This document shows positions 1-6,400 of a stretch of DNA of 6,481 nt, piece by piece. The position numbers and the translations under genes were made by a program. Source of the stretch: Candidatus Heimdallarchaeota archaeon (GTDB lineage Archaea > Asgardarchaeota > Heimdallarchaeia > Heimdallarchaeales > Heimdallarchaeaceae); contig DAOVRE010000092.1 of the NCBI GenBank assembly GCA_030628305.1, forward strand, positions 1 through 6,481. The letters run 5' to 3'. Within the stretch, counting starts at the first letter, position 1. Every line of letters starts with the position of its first letter. A model generated the notes under the pieces. The model saw nothing but the letters and a program-made list of their open reading frames with translations, was not told where the DNA came from and ran no database searches.

Positions 1-762
1 AAATTACTTTATCCAGTTATAGCAGTGAATGATGCAGAGACAAAAAGTGACTTTGATAATGTATATGGAACTGGACAATCAACTCTTGATGGTATTTTAA
101 GGTCAACAAACATCATAATAGCAGGAAAGATAGTTGTAATTGCAGGTTATGGTCATTGTGGTAAAGGTTTAGCCAAAAATGCTTCAGGCATAGGAGCTGA
201 TGTTATCATAACAGAAGTTGATCCCATTCAAGCTTTGAAAGCTGCAATGGATGGATTTCGTGTTATGAAAATGGATGATGCGGCAAAACAAGGGGATCTA
301 TTTATCACTGCAACCGGAATGAAAGATATTCTAGTTGAAAGACATTTCAAAGTTATGAAAGAAGGCGCCATAGTCTGTAACACAGGTCATTATGATGCAG
401 AAATTAACATAGGTGATTTGGAAAAATTAGCAAAATCTAAGCGCGAAATACGGGAAAATAATGAAGAGTATACTCTTAAAAATGAAAGAAGAATCTATTT
501 GCTTGCTAAGGGGAGACTAGTAAATCTCTCTGCAGCTGAAGGTCATCCCTCAGAAGTTATGGATATGTCTTTTGCCAATCAGCTTCTAAGTCTAATCTAT
601 TTAGCTCAAAAAGGCAAGGATCTAGAAAACAAAGTATATGACATTGACCGAAAACAAGATGAAAGCATAGCTAGTCTAAAACTTTCACTTATGGGTTATA
701 AAATCGACACTCTAACCGAGGAACAAATCCGATATCGTGATGCCTATTATGAAGGAACATGA
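1..762 (+). CDS. ahcY: S-adenosylhomocysteine hydrolase (adenosylhomocysteinase), archaeal type, 5' partial
   Basis: Cytosolic NAD-dependent enzyme that splits S-adenosylhomocysteine into homocysteine and adenosine and so relieves product inhibition of methyltransferases. The frame is already open at base 1, so 253 C-terminal residues are visible and roughly 170 N-terminal ones lie outside. The GTG at 25 is an internal valine codon of the conserved AVNDAETK stretch, not the start. Visible family signatures, by residue of the fragment, are: the catalytic Lys15, Asp19 and Asn20 (TKSDFDN); YGTGQSTLDG; the NAD-binding Rossmann loop GYGHCGKG followed by TEVDP; DGFRVM; TGHYDAEI; GRLVNLSAAEGHPSEVM; and FANQ. 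The protein ends at EEQIRYRDAYYEGT and lacks the C-terminal PFKPDHYRY-type tail of animal and many bacterial enzymes, as is usual for archaeal and Thermotoga-like forms. Some archaeal homologues prefer S-inosylhomocysteine, so the exact substrate is open. The family assignment is very secure. Confidence 0.97.
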   Translation, partial: KLLYPVIAVNDAETKSDFDNVYGTGQSTLDGILRSTNIIIAGKIVVIAGYGHCGKGLAKNASGIGADVIITEVDPIQALKAAMDGFRVMKMDDAAKQGDLFITATGMKDILVERHFKVMKEGAIVCNTGHYDAEINIGDLEKLAKSKREIRENNEEYTLKNERRIYLLAKGRLVNLSAAEGHPSEVMDMSFANQLLSLIYLAQKGKDLENKVYDIDRKQDESIASLKLSLMGYKIDTLTEEQIRYRDAYYEGT

Positions 763-780
763 TTCTTTCTTTCTCTTTTT
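763..780 (+). terminator. Pyrimidine/T-rich tract, candidate archaeal U-tract terminator after ahcY
   Basis: Immediately after the TGA stop there are 18 consecutive pyrimidines ending in TTTTT (TTCTTTCTTTCTCTTTTT). Archaeal intrinsic termination often relies on such T-rich non-template runs without a stable hairpin, and no strong hairpin is visible here. The position directly behind the stop, and a separate ribosome binding site for the next gene 60 bases on, fit a transcript end. The role is inferred. Confidence 0.45.
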
Positions 781-820
781 AATATCTAAGAAAATGCCAC
801 AAGATTTTTAGGATAGAGGA

Positions 821-831
821 TTCATATAAAG
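821..831 (+). promoter_or_regulatory. Weak TATA-box candidate upstream of the longin-like membrane protein gene
   Basis: The A/T element TTCATATAAAG follows a purine-rich GGATAGAGGA that could serve as a BRE. Archaeal start sites usually fall about 25 bases downstream of the TATA box, here near 850. That is uncomfortably close to the GTG at 857 and would exclude the ribosome binding site at 844-848. The A/T stretch at 801-813 (AAGATTTTTAGGA) would place the start near 834 and keep that site, so it is an equally valid alternative. Confidence 0.25.
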
Positions 832-843
832 AAATATAAGAAA

Positions 844-848
844 AGGAG
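844..848 (+). promoter_or_regulatory. Ribosome binding site AGGAG for the GTG start at 857
   Basis: AGGAG lies in an AAAAGGAGAA purine run, eight bases before the GTG at 857. An in-frame TAA at 851-853 lies just upstream, so the GTG is the first possible initiation codon in this frame. The site and the upstream stop together fix the start of the 440-residue protein. Confidence 0.75.
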
Positions 849-856
849 AATAAACC

Positions 857-2179
857 GTGATAAAACATCTTCTAATTCTCACAACTTATGGTCAAATATT
901 TTATAGTCAGGAATTTGAGGAAACAGCACAAACAGTTGACGTAGCTCTGACTGGAGGGTTAATGAGTGCTATCTACTCTATGACTTCTGAAACTCAAAAA
1001 GAAAATATCTCAGAGTTTGAACTAGTAACCTCCAGAATCATTTTCCAAGAAGAAGAACAAGATTTACTGTTCGTTCTAACTGTCGACAAAAGAATGGATA
1101 TCAAGGATACAAACGAAATTCTAAAAGCAATCTCAAAAAGATTCTTCGAGAAATATGGAGAGCTAAGAATTGATGGGCTAATCTTAACTGATTTTGAGAA
1201 AGATGCTACAGAGATAATATACAAGAAGCTTTGGTATCTAACTACGCAAGAAAGAAAGTTTAGAATATGGGATTATTTTGCAACTGTATTTGTTACGCTA
1301 GCGCTATGTTGGTATTCTCTTCTCCTTTTTGGTTCTCCACCGATTTTGGGCATGCCTGAATTCGATATAAAGACCTTTGTTTGGGAAAGTCTACTATTGA
1401 AGATAAGTGACCCAGGAGCTTTTGTGCTTCAGTTATTATTTTTAGTTGCGGTCATTGCGGTTCCAGCTATTGGCGTCTACTTGCTGTTTAAATTCACACA
1501 TGTTAAAGATATTTTTCGCTTTCCAAGAGATTATCTCTCAAGACCGAGCAGAGCAAGTTATTCTGAACTTTTACCCAATTATTTCCTATTTACAATTTTA
1601 GTATCATTCCTAGTCTACGTTAGCTTCATGGCTTTTGGAGGAGGATTTTTTTCCGAATTGACAGTTTATCCTTTATATCCCGGAGGACTGTATTCTAATC
1701 TGGCTGAGCCTCTAGATTTCACGAATATATTTGCAAGTGATATCGGTGATCAATTTTTGATAGGGACAATTTCATGGTTTACATGGGTATTTGTCTTTCC
1801 TCTAATTTACTCTCTACTATTAGGAGAAAAGAAATGGCTAAAGGTTTATAGAAATTCAGTTCTTATTGCTTCAATTACTATTTTTATTCTAATAATCTGT
1901 TACATATTTGCTGGAGTAAAATATCTTGAAGCTGTTGGATTTCATCCTACTGACCCTGCAACATTTAGAACTGAACAACAAATGCTAACCTTTCAATTAC
2001 TATCTACAATTCCACTAAATATTTTCTTCTATGGGTTCCTTTTGTTTTTAGGTATAGGTGTGAGCAAAGTAGCACCCTCTAAAACAAGAATTCCTTCTGT
2101 AATTGCTTTAGGTATTGGAATTTATGCAACACTGATTCTTCAGAGACTAGTCTTCTTCGCTTTGGTAGCACCCGCCTAA
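857..2179 (+). CDS. Longin/roadblock-like domain fused to a ~7-helix membrane domain, function unknown
   Basis: A 440-residue two-part protein that I do not recognise as a named family. Residues 1-125 are soluble and follow the alternating pattern of a small longin/roadblock/profilin-like alpha/beta domain: strand LLILTTYGQIFYS, a helix around VDVALTGGLMSAIYSM, strands ELVTSRIIFQ and DLLFVLTVDK, then a helix around ILKAISKRFFEKYGEL. Such domains bind or regulate small GTPases and trafficking complexes in eukaryotes and are abundant in Asgard archaea. A charged linker (about 126-138) leads to seven hydrophobic spans near 141-159, 187-211, 240-262, 300-322, 334-353, 377-402 and 412-436. Basic loops such as KFTHVKDIFRFPRDYLSR (212-229) and GEKKWLKVYR (323-332) fit cytoplasmic faces. 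With the N-terminal domain in the cytosol, the C-terminus would face out. A role as a membrane-anchored adaptor or sensor is inference. A Yip1-like membrane domain is a weak alternative for the C-terminal half. Confidence 0.6.
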   Translation: MIKHLLILTTYGQIFYSQEFEETAQTVDVALTGGLMSAIYSMTSETQKENISEFELVTSRIIFQEEEQDLLFVLTVDKRMDIKDTNEILKAISKRFFEKYGELRIDGLILTDFEKDATEIIYKKLWYLTTQERKFRIWDYFATVFVTLALCWYSLLLFGSPPILGMPEFDIKTFVWESLLLKISDPGAFVLQLLFLVAVIAVPAIGVYLLFKFTHVKDIFRFPRDYLSRPSRASYSELLPNYFLFTILVSFLVYVSFMAFGGGFFSELTVYPLYPGGLYSNLAEPLDFTNIFASDIGDQFLIGTISWFTWVFVFPLIYSLLLGEKKWLKVYRNSVLIASITIFILIICYIFAGVKYLEAVGFHPTDPATFRTEQQMLTFQLLSTIPLNIFFYGFLLFLGIGVSKVAPSKTRIPSVIALGIGIYATLILQRLVFFALVAPA

Positions 2180-2206
2180 AGAGGTGGGTGAGGCACCTAT
2201 TTTTTT
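2169..2206 (+). terminator. Hairpin(s) plus T7 run at the 3' end of the longin-like gene
   Basis: CACCCGCCT (2169-2177) pairs with AGGTGGGTG (2182-2190) over nine base pairs with one G-T wobble and an AAAG loop. The TAA stop (2177-2179) lies in the stem and loop. A second perfect 5-bp stem, AGGTG (2182-2186) with CACCT (2194-2198), uses the same central arm and ends one base before seven T's (2200-2206). The GC-rich stems stand out in an AT-rich background. A transcript end is the simplest reading. The two hairpins exclude each other, so a conditional terminator is possible. Confidence 0.6.
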
Positions 2207-2223
2207 AATATTCTCTTTAGAAA

Positions 2224-2233
2224 GTTTTATATC
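2224..2233 (+). promoter_or_regulatory. TATA-box candidate for the permease pair
   Basis: GTTTTATATC resembles the archaeal TATA element (TTTATATA-like) and is preceded by the purine stretch AGAAAG, a possible BRE. It lies just after the likely terminator at 2169-2206. Its expected start site near 2255 gives a short leader before the GTG at 2270. The position makes sense for a transcript covering both permease genes, but the evidence is sequence resemblance only. Confidence 0.4.
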
Positions 2234-2256
2234 AGAAATTTACTCTTGTAAAAAAG

Positions 2257-2264
2257 AAAGTGAT
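2257..2264 (+). promoter_or_regulatory. Weak ribosome binding site for the GTG start at 2270
   Basis: AAAGTGAT matches part of the archaeal GGAGGTGATC complement of the 16S rRNA tail and ends five bases before the GTG at 2270. An in-frame TGA overlaps it at 2261-2263, so the GTG is the first possible start in this frame. The match is much weaker than that of the next gene. Confidence 0.4.
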
Positions 2265-2269
2265 TTACA

Positions 2270-3442
2270 GTGCTAAGATTCACTATACGCTTCTTCTTCC
2301 ACAACAAAAAAAGAACATTACAAGCTACAATGACGCTTACATTAGCACTAGTTATTTACATTTCTACAACTCTTCTAGTACGAGGGTATGCTGGAAACAT
2401 TGCAGGAATGGCATCAGTCATTAAACCCTCGAATTATTATCTTATAACTGAATATGATATGAGTTTGTCAGAGAGTAGATTAGGCTTTGAGGTTTATGAA
2501 TTTCTCGAAAATTATTCTATCCACACACCAAATGTGGAAGTGGTATTACCACAAATTTACATCCCAATAACTGTTGAAGGGGAAACAGGAGCGAGAATAG
2601 ACACGCATTTACGTTTACTTAATTTTACAACGTTTGAACTTTATCAACGTCATAAATATACCTACACTCTATCTCAAATAGAATCAACAGAGGTAATTAT
2701 GGGGCAACAGATTGCAAACTCAATCTCTTCAGGTATTGGAGCAAATCTGGAACTTGAAAGTTCTGAAATTTATGTTAATGAAACATTCTCAATGATCTAT
2801 GCAAATAATCTCACTGTAGCAAATATAATCCAATCAGGTCAAGAGTATGACCTTGAAATATTAGGCGATAGTAACGATTGGTTATCAATATTAGGCATAG
2901 ATTATTATTCTTTTATTGAATTCAAAGTCCTAGATACAAGGGAAATAGAACAAATTAAAGAAGATATAACTGAAAGATTCAAGTATTTAGAGATCAATGA
3001 GGAACAGCAAACGCATAATTTCATCATTTATGCAACCGAGGAAGTTATTAAAACTCTGACTCTACTTCAAATATTGTTCTTTGTTTTGATGTTAGTTTCA
3101 ATAAGTTATAGCATCTATACACTTGTCAAAGAGAGTGAAGAAGAGATTTTCATTTTAAGATCAATTGGAGCGACAAAAAATCAAATCGTGTTGCTCTTCA
3201 TGTTACAGGCTGTTTTAATAGGGATAATTTCATCGATATTATCAATTATAATAGGATATTTTGCAGTAAGTGGAATCGTTGCAATAGTTTCAGCGACTAT
3301 TAGGCTGCCCTTTTTAGCGTTAAATTTTGAATTAAGCTTGGTAGGAATAATTTTCCTATTTGCACTAGTTTTGTCAGTGCTTTCGGGGATATATCCATCG
3401 TTAGTAGCAGCGAAAATCAGAGTTATAAGGGAGGAAAAATAA
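2270..3442 (+). CDS. FtsX/MacB-type ABC transporter permease, complete
   Basis: A 390-residue integral membrane protein with the four-helix MacB/LolE-like layout and a normal family length. A basic cytoplasmic start with HNKKR (11-15) precedes helix 1 (about 18-38). Residues about 40-258 form an extracellular domain in the position of the MacB periplasmic core. Helix 2 is at about 261-286. The FtsX-type coupling segment EEEIFILRSIGATKNQI (290-306) leads into helix 3 (about 306-334) and helix 4 (about 354-374). The end, SGIYPSLVAAKIRVIREEK, is the usual FtsX-family C-terminus. Such proteins pair with an ATP-binding subunit and drive mechanical work or extrusion at the cell surface rather than classical import. 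The GTG start is the first possible one after an in-frame TGA. The stop shares one base with the start of the following, larger permease, so the two are probably made together as a heterodimer. The substrate is unknown. Confidence 0.9.
   Translation: MLRFTIRFFFHNKKRTLQATMTLTLALVIYISTTLLVRGYAGNIAGMASVIKPSNYYLITEYDMSLSESRLGFEVYEFLENYSIHTPNVEVVLPQIYIPITVEGETGARIDTHLRLLNFTTFELYQRHKYTYTLSQIESTEVIMGQQIANSISSGIGANLELESSEIYVNETFSMIYANNLTVANIIQSGQEYDLEILGDSNDWLSILGIDYYSFIEFKVLDTREIEQIKEDITERFKYLEINEEQQTHNFIIYATEEVIKTLTLLQILFFVLMLVSISYSIYTLVKESEEEIFILRSIGATKNQIVLLFMLQAVLIGIISSILSIIIGYFAVSGIVAIVSATIRLPFLALNFELSLVGIIFLFALVLSVLSGIYPSLVAAKIRVIREEK
3429..3434 (+). promoter_or_regulatory. Strong ribosome binding site GGGAGG inside the end of the upstream permease gene
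   Basis: AAGGGAGG (3427-3434) is the best Shine-Dalgarno match in the window, with seven bases between it and the ATG at 3442. It lies within the last codons of the upstream permease, whose TAA (3440-3442) overlaps the ATG by one base. This arrangement supports translational coupling and fixes the start of the downstream gene. Confidence 0.85.
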
Positions 3443-6400
3443 TGAATTTACGATCAATTTTCCTCTATAATATCATACCTAAGAAAAGGATGTTCATAGC
3501 ATTCATTGGATTTCTCATTAGTTCAACAATAATCACAGGAGGAGGTATTCTTTTAGTAAGTATAGTTGAATCAACTACTTCATATTTAGGTGAGAGTGAT
3601 GATATTTTGGTTATTTCAAATCCAGCAGCATCAACACCTTATACAAGCATTTTACCCTTAGAATTAGCAGATACGATAAAATCAATCTACGGTGTCATAG
3701 ATGTTAGTCCAGAAGTAATGACAGCAGCAGTGCATAAGAATAAGGCAGTATACTTCAGAGGAGTCGATGTAACAAAATTCTGGGAGTTTACGGAAGTAGC
3801 TTATGTAGAGGGGGTACCTCTGAGTGAAAATGATACTTATGATGTAAGTGTAGGTATAAATTACGCGGAAAGAAATAACTTGGAAATTGGGGATTTGATG
3901 ACCATATTTTCAACTAGATCGAACGCTGCGATAGAACTGAGGGTCAAATCTATATTCGTCACAAGTTCCTTGTTAGATGATGAAATTATTGCTCCATTAT
4001 GGATCGGGCAATTCTTCTCATTTGAAACATTTAATTATGTTACACACATTAGAGTCAAAATAGATTTAGATTTAATACCTTCAAAGGAAACAATAGAAGA
4101 GTTGGTAAACAGCAAGTATGGTTTAACTACAATAATTAATACTCCTGGAGGATCAACTGAATTAAATGCAACAATATATGTTAGAACAGGTAAAGGAACT
4201 TCAGTCAAGGATGAGGTAATAATTAACGATTATCTAGCAACCTTTAATCTACCTTTTGGAGAGTATGAAGTTCAAGCTGAAATTGACGGAATATTTTCTG
4301 AACCCGTGAAGTTCATACTTGATGAAAACACTACAAAATCAATATATGTAAGCTATATAGAACGAGAAATTCAGTTTCATGTTGTAACGGATGACGCTGA
4401 ACCAATAGAAGATGTAAGAGTAACTGTATACAATAGTGAAGAAGGAGTACGTCTTTTAGGAAGGAACACTAGACAAAGGTATACAGACCAAGATGGATAC
4501 ACATCACTAATTGTTGGAAATGGCAGTTACATAGCAGAGTTCAGTTATGGTGAGTACTGGAAATCCTTTAACTTTGTAACACAAGAAACAAATGAATATG
4601 AAATCACACTAATTAGTAGACATCCACAAATAATTGTCAAATCACCTCTCAATTTTTCAACGATTATTGGTGATAAGCTTAACATCTCAATTAGAGCAAC
4701 TACTGGTTACTCTATTTTCTTTTATCCCGATGGGGATTTAGGGGAATTACAAGAGTATCATTATAGTGCAGAAGGAATGGTTCCCCCTCAAAGCATGTTA
4801 GTACCTTTCGAAGAAGGTTTTCATAGTCTTACAATATTAACTTACAATAATGACTATTTACAAGATTATGATAAAAGCAAAAACTACGCAGAAACTACTA
4901 TATTCTTCACAATCTCAAATGATTTTCCAACAGATATTGACTTCCTGAATGTTATGAATGGATCACAAATATATCCTCTAACTATCTTAGAGCTAAATGA
5001 GACACTAATTTTCAATCAGGGTTTATTGTATAAATGGAACAATAATAGCTGGGCAAAAGCAGATGAAGGTTTCATCGTCAGCCCCAGCGAAATTGGAATT
5101 CAAAAACTACAAATGAAAGCTGAAACAACTGGAGAGAGTAGAATTTGCACTTACTATTTCATAACTAAATACACCCCTGAAAAAATTGGTATTATTGGTT
5201 CAAGTGAAGGACTAAATTTCAAAGAAAATGATACATTACAAACATGGTTTAATCCTACATTTACAAATTTTACATATCGCTGGGATTCTAATCCAAATAC
5301 ACCTATAGCAAATAACGGAGAAATAATTGTTCAAGGTTTAAGCGAAGGGAATCACAACTTATCTTTAGCTATTTTTACAGGAACCCATCTCTCTTTCCGA
5401 AAATATGAGATAATGTTCGATAACACGCAACCTAACATAACAATAAGTGCTACAAATGGATCATCAGTTGAAACGGGTAGTTCATTATCTTATACTATTA
5501 ATGAACCATTCTCTTATGTGATGTTTGGTTGGAATAATCAAGGTTATTCACGTTCATATGAAAAATCGATTCCTGTACCTGTAGAAAATGGTTATCATAA
5601 TCTAAGCATCTTAATATGTGACCTTGCATGTAATGTGAGAATTGCCAATTATACGTACAATGTAATCAATTTCGCAGGTTCTACTGCAATAGACTTCTAT
5701 TTACAAGATGAATACAGAGGACTTTTAAATCAAAGTTACATAGATTTACAGATACATTCCGAACAATCATTATTCAAAATCGATTACGAGATAGTTGGTC
5801 CTTCAATCGTATCTTTCTCAAGAACTAGCTTAGAAAAAGAAAGAGTGTTTTTACACCCTGGATTGTATAGTTTATCTGTAACTTACCACATAAGTATATT
5901 TGAAAGTAGAAAACGAACCTTTGAATTTCATATTTGCAATGGACAAAAAGCATCTGAACTATATAGTAGTGCACTAAATGAAACCTATTTTGGGAGCATT
6001 CTTGTAACATTCCCATACTTTGATGTTTTATTTACTATTAATGATATATCAAGTATTTTTGTAATAGATGGAACCCATGACATTTTTTATATGCTTACCA
6101 CCTATCTAGGGGTTCAATACAACATTAAATATACCATAGACACAGAATTGCCAAAGATAACCATTGTGACACCTAATAAGGGAATCGAAACACTTGATGA
6201 ATTTCTTGAAATTGAAAGTAATGCTGTAGAGGTTTACTTCAAACTTGAACATGATCCAAGAATAATTCTTTACAACAGAACAGCAGTATTTTTAGAGTAT
6301 AATCAAGAAGGTAGACAATTAATTACTTTCTTTTTAGTAGATTCATTTTATAACACAAAGACAGTGATTTATGAGTTTTACAATGGTCTCAGTTATGTTC

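Noticed and set aside
25..762. Start of ahcY at the GTG at 25
   Set aside because: The frame is open upstream to base 1, and the codons before and across the GTG (YPVIAVNDAETK) match the conserved core of the enzyme. The gene therefore enters from outside the window.
763..856. Small RNA or riboswitch between ahcY and the longin-like gene
   Set aside because: The 94-base gap shows a pyrimidine tract, A/T-rich promoter-like sequence and a ribosome binding site, but no stable GC-paired structure that I could find.
994..1224. Antisense open frame of 76 codons inside the longin-like gene
   Set aside because: It lies wholly opposite a well-supported coding region, has a Ser/Ile-rich low-complexity translation, and has no ribosome binding site or recognisable domain. 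It is a shadow of the + strand gene.
2260..2262. GTG at 2260 as start of the first permease
   Set aside because: It is ten bases upstream of the GTG at 2270 and so in a different frame. The permease frame has a TGA at 2261-2263.
5825..6016. Antisense open frame of 63 codons near the right end
   Set aside because: It is antisense to the continuous 1013-codon frame, which shows clear domain and repeat structure through this stretch. Its translation shows no family features.
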